A stretch of 64,000 nt of DNA, from contig NZ_CP046242.1 of the NCBI RefSeq assembly GCF_023205095.1, positions 1,973,001 through 2,037,000 on the forward strand, read 5' to 3'. Every line of letters begins with the position of its first letter. The first letter of the stretch is position 1. The stretch is from Bizionia sp. M204 (GTDB taxonomy: Bacteria > Bacteroidota > Bacteroidia > Flavobacteriales > Flavobacteriaceae). Shown here piece by piece: positions 35,230-44,133 of this stretch. The notes under the pieces were generated by a model that was not told where the DNA came from, made no database searches, and worked only from the letters and a program-made list of their open reading frames with translations. The position numbers and the translations under genes are program-made.

Positions 35230-35544
35230 CTATGGTTCAATGACTTCACCTGTCCATTCCGTAAAACCACCCATTAAATTATAAGCATTTTCAATTCCTA
35301 ATTGATTCATAATTGCACAAGCTTGCGCACTACGTCCTCCAGATCTACAATAGATATAATAATTTTTTGAAGCATCTAAAGTTTGAATTTTCTCCATAAA
35401 TACCTGACTCTGAAAAATATCCAATTGTTCAGCATTAGGAATCATACCTTCCGCTACTTCTTCATCTGTACGAACATCTATAATAACGGCTTCAGGATCT
35501 TTTTCTAATTGCTCACGCCAAGCGGCTTGTGTTAAATCTGACAT
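35230..35544 (-). CDS. Cytoplasmic rhodanese
   Basis: A 104-residue single rhodanese domain without signal peptide: DVRTDEEVAEG, active loop CRSGGRS and GGFTEW near the end. Likely a sulfurtransferase paralogue of the lipoprotein encoded after it; the two share the same motif set and form an operon. Confidence 0.9.
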   Translation of the reverse strand: MSDLTQAAWREQLEKDPEAVIIDVRTDEEVAEGMIPNAEQLDIFQSQVFMEKIQTLDASKNYYIYCRSGGRSAQACAIMNQLGIENAYNLMGGFTEWTGEVIEP

Positions 35545-35590
35545 ATTAATTTTAATTTCTTCAAAATTACTACTTATTCATTAATAGACG

Positions 35591-35622
35591 AAAAAAAATC
35601 CGAAATGTTACGTTCCGGATTT
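35591..35622 (-). terminator. Intrinsic terminator after the thioredoxin genes
   Basis: AAATCCG (35596-35602) pairs with CGGATTT (35616-35622). On the minus strand the hairpin is followed by eight T. It separates the thioredoxin pair from the rhodanese pair. Confidence 0.8.
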
Positions 35623-35682
35623 CTTAATCTTTTCTAATGGTTCTGCCAAACGCTATAATTCACAGAAAACAATTTAATTTCA

Positions 35683-36294
35683 TTACACCTTTATCGTACA
35701 ACCAATGGCACGTGTATGTGTTTCTTTAATGGTTTTTCCTGCCAACAAAGCATCCACAGCATTTTCAACATATTTCTGATTCACTGCATTGGCATCTTGA
35801 TAATTATCATCAATAGCACCAATATATTTTACCTGATTGCCATTGGCTGTTTTTTCCAAAATATAGACATGAGGCGTTTTCGTAGCCCCATATTGGGGAT
35901 AAATTTTCTGTCCTTTATCCATTAAATATGGAAATGTAAAACCTTTGGCTTTGGCTCTAGCTCTCATTGCTTCCATGCTATCCCCTTTTTGAACATCCGG
36001 GTTATTGGGCATAATAGCAATAACTGGATATCCTTTTGATGCATATTTTTTATCCAATGCGGTAATACGGTCTTCATAAGCCACTGAATATGGACACGTA
36101 TTACATGTGAAAATCACGATAAAACCCTTGGCGTCTGTGTAGTCTTTTAAAGAAACCATATTGCCATCTATATTCTCTAAGCTAAAATCCGTTGCTATAT
36201 CACCTACTTTGTAACCCGCATCTTCTGTTTTTACGGTAAAAGCAAAAAAGGAGATTACTGCTAACAGCACAAATGTTGTTTTAAGTGTTTTCAT
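35683..36294 (-). CDS. Exported thioredoxin-fold protein (AhpC/TSA-Redoxin type)
   Basis: A 203-residue protein with an N-terminal signal sequence (MKTLKTTFVLLAVISFFAF), then a redoxin domain beginning VGDIATDFSL and a CNTCPY active-site motif near residues 70-75. The sequence resembles the thioredoxin-family proteins of Bacteroidota periplasm with GATKTPHVYIL in the cis-proline region. A further cysteine sits near the C-terminus (IGCTIKV). Probably a periplasmic thiol reductase or peroxidase. It is 5 bp downstream of the TlpA-like gene. Confidence 0.85.
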   Translation of the reverse strand: MKTLKTTFVLLAVISFFAFTVKTEDAGYKVGDIATDFSLENIDGNMVSLKDYTDAKGFIVIFTCNTCPYSVAYEDRITALDKKYASKGYPVIAIMPNNPDVQKGDSMEAMRARAKAKGFTFPYLMDKGQKIYPQYGATKTPHVYILEKTANGNQVKYIGAIDDNYQDANAVNQKYVENAVDALLAGKTIKETHTRAIGCTIKV

Positions 36295-36299
36295 TATTA

Positions 36300-36824
36300 T
36301 TATTTTAAAAATTTATTAAGTTCTGTTTGTAATTCTTTATAGGTGAAAGTTTGCTCATAAAAAGCTCTTTTATCCTTATTGTAAATAAGTGTTGCGGGAA
36401 TAGCACCACTCCACTCCGCACTCACTTGTGGAATCCAACTATTTGCATCCACATCATTTAAAACTAAAATATCAGACTGCAAATTATGCTTACTTATAAA
36501 GGGTTTAAGTTTGCTTTCATATTGATGTGGAAAATCTAAACTCACCAATAAAACCTTCACATTTTCAGATTGATAATCGTTTCCTAACTTTTCAAAAGCT
36601 GGTAGTTCTTTAATACAAGGCGCACACCAAGTTGCCCAAAAATTAACCACATAAACGGTATCATCCGTTTTATTTAAAAAAGGCTTTAGTCCTTCAAAGT
36701 CATAAATAGCGAGACTATCTTTAACCTCTTCAATATGTGTATTGGCATTTTGAGTTTGTTCTTTTTTAGAAATATCTTGACAACTCCAAACGGTAAGCAC
36801 CAAAAAAAATAACATATATTTCAT
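36300..36824 (-). CDS. TlpA-like thioredoxin lipoprotein
   Basis: A 174-residue protein from ATG 36824 (a start at 36839 adds five residues). The lipobox VWSC is around residue 15, then comes a TlpA/ResA-like thioredoxin fold with active site WCAPC in NFWATWCAPC and the cis-proline strand GAIPATLIY. Such proteins reduce or isomerise disulfides in the periplasm. First gene of a pair with the redoxin-type protein. Confidence 0.88.
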   Translation of the reverse strand: MKYMLFFLVLTVWSCQDISKKEQTQNANTHIEEVKDSLAIYDFEGLKPFLNKTDDTVYVVNFWATWCAPCIKELPAFEKLGNDYQSENVKVLLVSLDFPHQYESKLKPFISKHNLQSDILVLNDVDANSWIPQVSAEWSGAIPATLIYNKDKRAFYEQTFTYKELQTELNKFLK

Positions 36825-36919
36825 CTGATAAAAATACATATTTGTTTTTAATTGATTTGCTGTTTAACAAACATTTAAACGAACAGAATCCTTTTTAAAC
36901 CATTTTTATGCAATAATTT

Positions 36920-36949
36920 TTGGTTAGTTAAATTTTCATTTTATATTTG
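36920..36949 (+). promoter_or_regulatory. trp operon promoter
   Basis: A -33 TTG at 36920-36922 and a -7 TATATTTG at 36942-36949, 19 bp apart, match the Bacteroidota consensus. The leader-peptide ATG is 18 bp downstream. Confidence 0.7.
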
Positions 36950-36967
36950 ACCTATATTAAAATACTC

Positions 36968-37030
36968 ATGAACACAATTTTAAATCATACGTGGTGGTGG
37001 AACAATCGAAACTCAAAATTCGTGAACTAA
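36968..37030 (+). CDS. trpL: trp leader peptide
   Basis: ATG 36968 to TAA 37030 encodes 20 residues, MNTILNHTWWWNNRNSKFVN. The three consecutive Trp codons (36992-37000) are the sensor of a ribosome-mediated attenuator. When charged Trp-tRNA is scarce the ribosome stalls there; when it is plentiful it reaches the stop and the terminator at 37062 forms. A candidate antiterminator pairing is TCGTGAA (37020-37026) with TTCACGA (37076-37082), which would occupy the terminator loop and two bases of its right arm. Confidence 0.85.
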   Translation: MNTILNHTWWWNNRNSKFVN

Positions 37031-37061
37031 TCCTATCCGTATATTTAAATTAAACATACTT

Positions 37062-37098
37062 AAAAAGGCTTGTCATTCACGACAAGCCTTTTTTTTTT
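37062..37098 (+). terminator. trp attenuator terminator
   Basis: A perfect 13-bp stem (37062-37074 with 37081-37093), 6-nt loop ATTCAC and a T run ending at 37098, 13 bp before trpE. With the leader peptide it forms a complete attenuator. Confidence 0.88.
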
Positions 37099-37110
37099 GA
37101 AATCATATTT

Positions 37111-38514
37111 ATGAAAACATTTAGTCTTTACACACATTATAAAAAAATACTTGCCGATACTATTACACCTGTGAGTGTGTATCTGAAAATTCGCGATAAA
37201 TTCCCGAATAGTATTTTATTGGAAAGTAGCGATTATCATGCTAACGATAATTCATTCTCTTATATCTGTTGCAATCCTATTGCGTCTATATCCGTGAAAA
37301 ATGAAGAAATCACCCAAGACTTTCCTGATGGCAGCCAATTGATTCATAAAATTTCAAAAAAGAATGATGTGGTGGATAGTATTCATAAATTCACCAAGCG
37401 TTTTAAAATACATTCGGACACCGATTTTAAATTTATAAACAATGGTGTTTTTGGGTATATGGCTTATGATGCGGTTCGCTATTTTGAAGATATTTCTATC
37501 GCTAAAAAAGAAGGTCATCAAGATATTCCTGATATTTACTATGCCGTTTATCAAAATATTATAGCCATTAATCATCATAAAAATGAAGCTTATATTTTTG
37601 CACATTGTTTTAACACAGAAACAAATATTAATGAGGTTTTACAACTCATTACCTCCCGAAACTTTGCTGCATTTAACTTTTCAACATCAGGAGAAACCAC
37701 GTCCAATTTAACTGATAATGCCTATAAAGAACAAGTAGAACTCGCTAAACAACATTGCGCGCGAGGAGATGTTTTTCAGTTGGTATTATCTAAAAAATTC
37801 TCCCAAAAATTTAAAGGCGATGAGTTTAATGTCTATCGTGCCTTACGAAGTATTAATCCTTCTCCTTACCTATTTTACTTTGATTATGGCGATTTTAAAA
37901 TCTTTGGAAGTTCGCCAGAAGCACAATTAGTAGTAAAAGGAGATCAAGCAGAAATCCATCCCATCGCGGGAACGTTTAAACGAACGGGTAATGATGAAAA
38001 AGACGCTATTCTTGCCAAACAGCTTTCTGAAGATGATAAGGAAAATGCCGAACACGTTATGTTGGTAGATTTAGCACGAAATGATTTAAGTCGCCATGGC
38101 AGTCAGGTAAAAGTTGAAACCTACCGAGAAGTCCAATTCTTTTCACATGTTATTCATTTGGTAAGTAAAGTTATTGGCAAAAAGCATGCAGAAACAACTA
38201 CTATGCAAATGGTTGCAGATACATTTCCTGCAGGAACATTAAGTGGTGCTCCTAAACATAAAGCTATGCAACTCATTGAAAAATACGAAACAACGAGTCG
38301 TGATTTTTATGGAGGTGCTATCGGTTTTATGGATTTTCATGGTAATTTTAATCATGCCATTATGATTCGGACTTTTTTAAGTAAAAATCACGAATTACAT
38401 TGGCAAGCTGGCGCCGGATTAGTGTCCAAATCAGATCCTGAAAGTGAATTACAAGAAGTATATAATAAATTAGGCGCTTTAACAAAGGCGATAGAATTGG
38501 CAACCGATATTTAA
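37111..38514 (+). CDS. trpE: Anthranilate synthase component I
   Basis: A 467-residue chorismate-binding enzyme. The C-terminal catalytic half has IHPIAGTFKRTG and FPAGTLSGAPKHKAMQ, and the chorismate/Mg2+ motifs DLARNDLSRHG and GGAIGFMD. With the glutamine amidotransferase TrpG it converts chorismate to anthranilate in the first step of tryptophan synthesis. The N-terminal LLESSDYHANDNSFSYI region carries the LLES motif that forms the feedback tryptophan site in the family. First structural gene after the attenuator; trpG follows after 2 bp. Confidence 0.95.
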   Translation: MKTFSLYTHYKKILADTITPVSVYLKIRDKFPNSILLESSDYHANDNSFSYICCNPIASISVKNEEITQDFPDGSQLIHKISKKNDVVDSIHKFTKRFKIHSDTDFKFINNGVFGYMAYDAVRYFEDISIAKKEGHQDIPDIYYAVYQNIIAINHHKNEAYIFAHCFNTETNINEVLQLITSRNFAAFNFSTSGETTSNLTDNAYKEQVELAKQHCARGDVFQLVLSKKFSQKFKGDEFNVYRALRSINPSPYLFYFDYGDFKIFGSSPEAQLVVKGDQAEIHPIAGTFKRTGNDEKDAILAKQLSEDDKENAEHVMLVDLARNDLSRHGSQVKVETYREVQFFSHVIHLVSKVIGKKHAETTTMQMVADTFPAGTLSGAPKHKAMQLIEKYETTSRDFYGGAIGFMDFHGNFNHAIMIRTFLSKNHELHWQAGAGLVSKSDPESELQEVYNKLGALTKAIELATDI

Positions 38515-38516
38515 AA

Positions 38517-39092
38517 ATGGAAAACAAAACACACATATTAGTTATTGATAACTACGATAGTTTCACCTATAATCTGGTACATTATTTAGAAGATTTGGAT
38601 TGCGAAGTGACTGTAAAACGAAATGACCAACTCACTTTAGAGGAAGTTGATGCGTTTGATAAAATTGTGTTATCTCCAGGACCAGGTATTCCAGATGAAG
38701 CAGGTTTACTAAAAGCCATCATCCAAAAATATGCATCCACAAAAAGCATTTTAGGAGTTTGCCTAGGCCAACAAGCTATTGGCGAAGTGTTTGGCGGAAC
38801 CTTAACCAATTTAGAAACGGTGTTTCATGGTGTTGCTACACAAATTACAGTATCAGTTGATGATGAAGCACTTTTTAATGGATTAGGGAAAAGCATGGCA
38901 GTTGGTCGTTACCATTCATGGGTTGTTCAAGAAAATTTACCTGATGTTTTAGAAGCAACATCCTTTGATGACAATGGGCAAATAATGTCACTTCGTCATA
39001 AAGTATTTGATGTTCGTGGTGTTCAGTTTCATCCAGAATCTGTTTTAACACCAAATGGGAAACAGATGTTAGCCAATTGGCTGAAGAGTTAA
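38517..39092 (+). CDS. trpG: Anthranilate synthase component II (glutamine amidotransferase)
   Basis: A 191-residue class I amidotransferase. DNYDSFTYNLVHY at the N-terminus, the nucleophile C82 in GVCLGQQAIGE, and the catalytic His-Glu in FHPESVLT near 172. It supplies ammonia to TrpE. It could also serve p-aminobenzoate synthesis, since no separate pabA is seen here. A 228-bp gap follows before trpD, the largest in the operon. Confidence 0.95.
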   Translation: MENKTHILVIDNYDSFTYNLVHYLEDLDCEVTVKRNDQLTLEEVDAFDKIVLSPGPGIPDEAGLLKAIIQKYASTKSILGVCLGQQAIGEVFGGTLTNLETVFHGVATQITVSVDDEALFNGLGKSMAVGRYHSWVVQENLPDVLEATSFDDNGQIMSLRHKVFDVRGVQFHPESVLTPNGKQMLANWLKS

Positions 39093-39320
39093 ATAGATAA
39101 AAGAAATGATTCAAAATAAGGCGTAAAATATTGGAGGTTTTTAGTTATAAAAATATGAGGTTGTGATTTGTTATTGTGTTATTTGGATATTCAGTTATTA
39201 AGTCGTGACACCAATATAACGCATAACTCATTAATTCGTTAACCGAATAACTCAAAAAATAAAAATAGCTCCTAGAAAAAAGTAGGGTTCCGTCTTAAAC
39301 GAGAACATAATATCAAGAAG

Positions 39321-40316
39321 ATGAAAAACATACTTAACAGACTTATTAATCAAGAGCACATTTCCAGCGATGAAGCTAAAGGTGTATTGGTTAATATTTC
39401 GAGAGGCAACTACAATCAAAGCCAGATTGCATCATTTTTAACGGTTTATATGATGCGAAATATTACGCTTGAAGAACTTCAGGGCTTTCGTGATGCTTTA
39501 CTAGAGTTGTGTATTCCTGTAGATTTAAATGGTTATAACGCCATAGATTTATGCGGTACTGGAGGCGATGGTAAAGACACCTTTAACATTTCAACTTTGG
39601 CTTCATTTGTTACAGCTGGAGCTGGTGTACATGTTTCAAAACATGGTAATTACGGCGTATCTTCTGCTTGCGGATCATCCAATGTCATGGAGCATTTGGG
39701 GATTAAATTTAGTAGCGATATAGGTTTTTTAAAAACCTGTTTGGACGATGCAGGCATATGTGTACTGCATGCGCCTTTGTTTCATCCAGCCATGAAAAAT
39801 GTAGCACCAATTCGTCGGGAATTAGGCGTGAAAACATTTTTTAATATGTTAGGCCCTATGGTTAATCCGTCCTTTCCAGAAAATCAACTTGTAGGTGTTT
39901 TTAGTTTAGAATTGTTGCGCCTCTATAGTTATCTCTATCAAAATTCAGATAAAAAATATAGCATTGTCCATGCTTTAGATGGCTATGATGAAATATCATT
40001 AACAGGTTCCGCAAAAGTGATTAATAATGCATCAGAAAAAATGATTAACCCTAGTGATTTTGGTGTGGAAACACTCTCACAACAAGCTATTCATGGTGGT
40101 GATTCGGTTGCTTCCTCTGCAAAAATATTCACGCATATATTAGATGGACAAGGCACCATTGCCCAAAACAATGTGGTTTGTGCCAATGCCGCTTTAGCTA
40201 TTTCTACAGTTAAAAACATACCCATTTCAGAAAGCTTTGCATTAGCCAAAGAATCCTTGCATAGCGGTCAAGCTAAAAAACGATTTAAAAAATTAGTGGC
40301 TTTAAGTAAAAAATAA
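39321..40316 (+). CDS. trpD: Anthranilate phosphoribosyltransferase
   Basis: A 331-residue enzyme that joins anthranilate to PRPP. The PRPP loop CGTGGDGKDTFNIST is at about residues 73-87, KHGNYGVSSACGSSNVMEHLG follows and HPAMKNVAPIRRELGVKTFFNMLGP is the classic anthranilate-binding stretch. Slightly shorter than the usual ~340 residues but complete. Starts after the longest gap of the operon. Confidence 0.95.
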   Translation: MKNILNRLINQEHISSDEAKGVLVNISRGNYNQSQIASFLTVYMMRNITLEELQGFRDALLELCIPVDLNGYNAIDLCGTGGDGKDTFNISTLASFVTAGAGVHVSKHGNYGVSSACGSSNVMEHLGIKFSSDIGFLKTCLDDAGICVLHAPLFHPAMKNVAPIRRELGVKTFFNMLGPMVNPSFPENQLVGVFSLELLRLYSYLYQNSDKKYSIVHALDGYDEISLTGSAKVINNASEKMINPSDFGVETLSQQAIHGGDSVASSAKIFTHILDGQGTIAQNNVVCANAALAISTVKNIPISESFALAKESLHSGQAKKRFKKLVALSKK

Positions 40317-40342
40317 AAACATCTATAAATACGAAATTGGTC

Positions 40343-41122
40343 ATGGATATATTAGAAAAAATAGTTGCAGATAAACGCTTGGAAGTTGCATTAAAAAAAC
40401 AACTTATTCCTTCATTGCAATTGGAGCAATCTGTTTTATTTGAACGCGAAACCATTTCGCTCGTTAAAAATTTACAACATAGTCCTTTCGGTATTATTGC
40501 GGAACATAAACGACGCTCACCTTCCAAACAGGTTATCAATCACAATTTAAATGTATTTGATGTAGCCCAAGGCTATGAAAAAGCGGGTGTTTCTGGGATG
40601 TCCGTTTTAACGGATGGCAAATATTTTGGTGGATCATTAGACGATTTATTGTTAGCACGATCAAGTTGCAATTTGCCGCTTTTACGTAAAGAATTCATTA
40701 TTGATAGCTACCAAATTTTAGAAGCCAAAGCCTATGGCGCAGATGTCATTTTATTGATAGCTGCCATACTAACACAAGAAGAAATTAAAAGCTTTTCAGA
40801 ATTTGCTAAAAGCTTACAATTAGAAGTGTTATTGGAAGTCCATAACGAAGCAGAACTGCAGAAATCCATTATGCCGAGTTTAGATATGATTGGTGTAAAT
40901 AATCGGAATCTAAAAACCTTTGAAGTCTCATTAGACACGAGTAAAATATTAAGTAATCACATTCCAAACGAATTTATAAAGATTTCTGAAAGTGGCATCA
41001 GTAATGTAGAAGCTATAAAAGAATTAAAGCCCTTTGGTTTCCAAGGGTTTTTAATTGGAGAAAATTTTATGAAGACGGATAATCCAGGTGAAAGCGCTAA
41101 TCATTTTATAAACCAATTTTAG
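40343..41122 (+). CDS. trpC: Indole-3-glycerol-phosphate synthase
   Basis: A 259-residue TIM-barrel enzyme that cyclises CdRP to indole-3-glycerol phosphate. The motif EHKRRSPSK holds the catalytic lysine; LLRKEFIIDSYQI, VGVNNRNLKTF-like GVNNRNL and SESGI are further family signatures. ATG 40343 is preferred over TTG 40337. Monofunctional: TrpF is a separate gene 2 bp downstream, unlike the E. coli fusion. Confidence 0.95.
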   Translation: MDILEKIVADKRLEVALKKQLIPSLQLEQSVLFERETISLVKNLQHSPFGIIAEHKRRSPSKQVINHNLNVFDVAQGYEKAGVSGMSVLTDGKYFGGSLDDLLLARSSCNLPLLRKEFIIDSYQILEAKAYGADVILLIAAILTQEEIKSFSEFAKSLQLEVLLEVHNEAELQKSIMPSLDMIGVNNRNLKTFEVSLDTSKILSNHIPNEFIKISESGISNVEAIKELKPFGFQGFLIGENFMKTDNPGESANHFINQF

Positions 41123-41124
41123 CT

Positions 41125-41772
41125 ATGAAATTAAAAGTTTGTGGCATGAAATTTTCAGATAATATGGAAGCGGTTGCCAAGTTGGGACCCGATTATTTGG
41201 GTTTCATATTTTATAAGAAATCAGCTCGCTTTTTTGATGGTGTTATCCCAACATTACCTAATACCATTAAAAAGGTAGGTGTATTTGTAGATGCTTCACC
41301 AAAAGAAATAATAACTATTGCAAATAATTATAATTTGGATGTTGTGCAATTACATGGGAACCAAACCAAAGAATTTGTTTTAATGCTCAACGGACTCGCC
41401 ACGCTTTATGCTGCCAAAGATTTTGAAGTTTGGAAAGTGTTTAGTGTTGGCCAATATTTCAATTTTAAAGATTTACAGCCTTTTGAAAATAAAGTGAGTA
41501 AATATCTTTTTGATACCAAAGGCGAACTTCAAGGCGGAAATGGATTCATCTTTAATTGGGATCTCTTAAAAGAATACCCTTCAGCAAAACCTTTTATATT
41601 AAGCGGTGGCATTGGTTTAGATGAAGTGGAACATATTAAAGAATTTTTAAAGCAAGATGTTTCAAAAAAGTGTTATGCATTGGATGTGAATAGCCAATTT
41701 GAAACAGAGCCTGGCCTTAAAAACGTGGAAACTATAAAAGAATTTAAAAACAGATTGCATCACCTCAAGTGA
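41125..41772 (+). CDS. trpF: Phosphoribosylanthranilate isomerase
   Basis: A 215-residue TIM-barrel isomerase. KVCGMKFSDN holds the catalytic cysteine, YLGFIFYKKSARF and VGVFVD follow, DVVQLHGNQ is the usual phosphate-region strand and FDTKG carries the catalytic aspartate. It turns PRA into CdRP, the substrate of TrpC encoded just upstream. The gap to trpB is 88 bp. Confidence 0.94.
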   Translation: MKLKVCGMKFSDNMEAVAKLGPDYLGFIFYKKSARFFDGVIPTLPNTIKKVGVFVDASPKEIITIANNYNLDVVQLHGNQTKEFVLMLNGLATLYAAKDFEVWKVFSVGQYFNFKDLQPFENKVSKYLFDTKGELQGGNGFIFNWDLLKEYPSAKPFILSGGIGLDEVEHIKEFLKQDVSKKCYALDVNSQFETEPGLKNVETIKEFKNRLHHLK

Positions 41773-41860
41773 TTTTTAAGGAACTAAAACATAGTATCGA
41801 GAAGTAAAACGGTTGGATTCATTTAATTGAATATTACGGATCTAACAACAACAAAATAAT

Positions 41861-43042
41861 ATGACTTACAATATCAACGAGAAAGGTTATTACGGAGAAT
41901 TTGGAGGCGCTTTCATTCCAGAAATGCTTTATCCAAACGTGGAAGAGTTACGTCAAAAATATTTAAAAGTTTTGGCGGAGCCTGACTTTCAAAAAGAATT
42001 TAAAGCTTTACTAAAGGATTATGTAGGCAGACCGTCTCCATTGTATTTTGCCAAGCGACTTTCCAAAAAATACAAAACCAAAATCTATTTAAAACGGGAA
42101 GATTTAAATCATACAGGTGCGCACAAAATCAATAATACTATTGGACAAATTCTTATGGCGCAACGTTTAGGCAAAAAACGCATTATTGCCGAAACTGGTG
42201 CTGGACAACATGGTGTGGCAACGGCAACCGTTTGCGCTTTAATGGGATTGGAATGCATTGTTTATATGGGCGAGATTGATATGGCTAGACAAGCACCAAA
42301 CGTAGCAAGAATGAATATGCTTGGCGCTAAAGTAGTGCCTGCAACTTCGGGGAGCAAAACACTAAAAGATGCGACTAATGAAGCCATACGAGATTGGATT
42401 AATAATCCGGTAGATACACACTATATTATAGGTAGTGTGGTTGGTCCACATCCCTATCCAGATATGGTATCACGATTTCAAGCTATTGTTTCAGAAGAAA
42501 TAAAATGGCAATTGCAAGAACATGAAGGTAGTCCGAATCCTAATTATGTTATTGCCTGTGTTGGTGGTGGTAGCAATGCAGCCGGTGCTTATTATCATTT
42601 TTTGGAGGACACCAACGTAAAACTAATTGCTGTTGAAGCTGCTGGAAAAGGTGTTCATACTGGTGAAAGTGCTGCAACATCGGCTTTAGGGAAAATAGGA
42701 ATTATTCACGGCAGCAAAACTTTATTAATGCAAACTACTGATGGCCAAATAACAGAGCCTTATTCTATTTCCGCAGGATTGGATTACCCAGGTGTTGGCC
42801 CCATGCATGCGCATTTATATCAATCTGGTCGTGCAGAATTTCTAGCCATAACAGACAACGAAGCTATGGAAGCAGGTTTAGAATTATGTCAGTTAGAAGG
42901 TATTATTCCGGCTATTGAAACGGCTCATGCCTTGGCTGTATTTAAAACGAAGTCATTCCAACCCGATGATATAGTTGTATTAAGCCTTTCCGGTCGTGGT
43001 GATAAAGATTTAAGCACGTATAGCGATTATTTTAATTTATAA
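41861..43042 (+). CDS. trpB: Tryptophan synthase beta chain
   Basis: A 393-residue PLP enzyme that condenses indole with serine. [15 protein letters not shown] opens the protein, the PLP lysine is K89 in [23 protein letters not shown] covers the catalytic glutamate, and CVGGGSNA binds the PLP phosphate. Typical length of the TrpB1 type that pairs with TrpA. trpA begins immediately after the stop. Confidence 0.97.
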   Translation: MTYNINEKGYYGEFGGAFIPEMLYPNVEELRQKYLKVLAEPDFQKEFKALLKDYVGRPSPLYFAKRLSKKYKTKIYLKREDLNHTGAHKINNTIGQILMAQRLGKKRIIAETGAGQHGVATATVCALMGLECIVYMGEIDMARQAPNVARMNMLGAKVVPATSGSKTLKDATNEAIRDWINNPVDTHYIIGSVVGPHPYPDMVSRFQAIVSEEIKWQLQEHEGSPNPNYVIACVGGGSNAAGAYYHFLEDTNVKLIAVEAAGKGVHTGESAATSALGKIGIIHGSKTLLMQTTDGQITEPYSISAGLDYPGVGPMHAHLYQSGRAEFLAITDNEAMEAGLELCQLEGIIPAIETAHALAVFKTKSFQPDDIVVLSLSGRGDKDLSTYSDYFNL

Positions 43043-43816
43043 ATGAAATTCATGAATAGAATCAATCAAAAATTACAGGAAAACAAAAAGCTATTATCCA
43101 TCTATTTTTCAGCCGGTTACCCCAATTTAAAAGATACCGTTCCCATTATTCAAAAACTGGCAGAAAACGGTGTGGATATGATTGAGATTGGATTGCCTTT
43201 TAGTGACCCTCTTGCTGATGGCCCAACTATTCAGGCAAGTTCTACAAAAGCGTTAAAAAATGGCATGACGACAGAGGTGCTTTTCAATCAGCTAAAAGAT
43301 ATTCGGAAAACCGTTTCAATTCCATTAATTATTATGGGGTATTTCAATCCCATTCTACAATATGGCGTAGAAGCATTCTGTAAGAAATGTCAAGAAATTG
43401 GTATTGATGGCTTCATTATTCCAGATTTACCTGTAGATGTTTATCATGATAATTATAAAGCGCTTTTTGAAAAATACAACCTCATAAACGTGTTTTTAAT
43501 TACGCCTCAAACATCAGACGAGCGAATTCGTTTTATTGATAGTGTTTCCAATGGATTTATTTATATGGTTAGCAGCTCTAGCGTAACAGGAAGTCAGTCC
43601 ACATTTGGTAAGGCAGAACTTGATTATTTTAAACGAATTGCCACCATGAACCTCAAAAATCCACAAATAATTGGTTTTGGGATTTCCACGAATGAAACCT
43701 TCAACCAAGCAACCGAATATGCAAAAGGCGCCATTATTGGAAGTGCTTTTATCAAGCATCTTGAAAATACAGGTATTGAAAAAATTCATAATTTTATAAA
43801 ATTCATACAACCATAA
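43043..43816 (+). CDS. trpA: Tryptophan synthase alpha chain
   Basis: A 257-residue TIM barrel that splits indole-3-glycerol phosphate and channels indole to TrpB. IEIGLPFSDPLADGPTIQ holds the catalytic Glu and Asp; the mobile loop around residues 175-190 and the phosphate site IGFGIS are present. No spacing from trpB. Last biosynthetic gene of the operon, with a small membrane-protein gene 10 bp later. Confidence 0.96.
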   Translation: MKFMNRINQKLQENKKLLSIYFSAGYPNLKDTVPIIQKLAENGVDMIEIGLPFSDPLADGPTIQASSTKALKNGMTTEVLFNQLKDIRKTVSIPLIIMGYFNPILQYGVEAFCKKCQEIGIDGFIIPDLPVDVYHDNYKALFEKYNLINVFLITPQTSDERIRFIDSVSNGFIYMVSSSSVTGSQSTFGKAELDYFKRIATMNLKNPQIIGFGISTNETFNQATEYAKGAIIGSAFIKHLENTGIEKIHNFIKFIQP

Positions 43817-43826
43817 ATATTCAGGG

Positions 43827-44051
43827 ATGATTAAAATTCTTAACGACGGGAAGTTATTGCTTCTATTATGCCTCACATTGGGACTTGCTCCCTTTTTTCC
43901 TGAACCACACGTTTGGGGAAAATTAAAATGGATAGCAGGAGGCGCTGTTGGTATGCAACCCATGGATTGGCTTGATCTGTTATTTCATGGTTTTCCATTC
44001 CTTTTACTATTAAGATATCTAGTTCTCAAAATTGTTTTAAAAAAAATATAG
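43827..44051 (+). CDS. Small membrane protein at the end of the trp operon
   Basis: A 74-residue protein with two hydrophobic segments (about 8-22 and 52-71) around a conserved-looking loop, FFPEPHVWGKLKWIAGGAVGMQPMDW. I recall near-identical small proteins in flavobacteria, where databases call them RND-transporter-like or hypothetical; the function is unknown. It starts 10 bp after trpA and before any good terminator, so it is probably made with the trp enzymes, which does not prove a role in tryptophan metabolism. Confidence 0.75.
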   Translation: MIKILNDGKLLLLLCLTLGLAPFFPEPHVWGKLKWIAGGAVGMQPMDWLDLLFHGFPFLLLLRYLVLKIVLKKI

Positions 44052-44081
44052 TCAAATTCTCATTTTGACTGAAAATTTTTA
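44050..44081 (+). terminator. Possible weak terminator of the trp operon
   Basis: AGTCAAA (44050-44056) pairs with TTTGACT (44064-44070) around a 7-nt loop, followed by GAAAATTTTTATT. The stem is only 7 bp and AT-rich, so the call is tentative. Confidence 0.4.
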
Positions 44082-44133
44082 TTATTATCTTTAGAAATCC
44101 AACCTAGACCGATTAATTATGCGAAAAAATTAC

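Noticed and set aside
43514-43963. 149-residue open frame antisense to trpA and the small membrane-protein gene
   Set aside because: Overlaps two coherent plus-strand genes and shows no recognisable motif.
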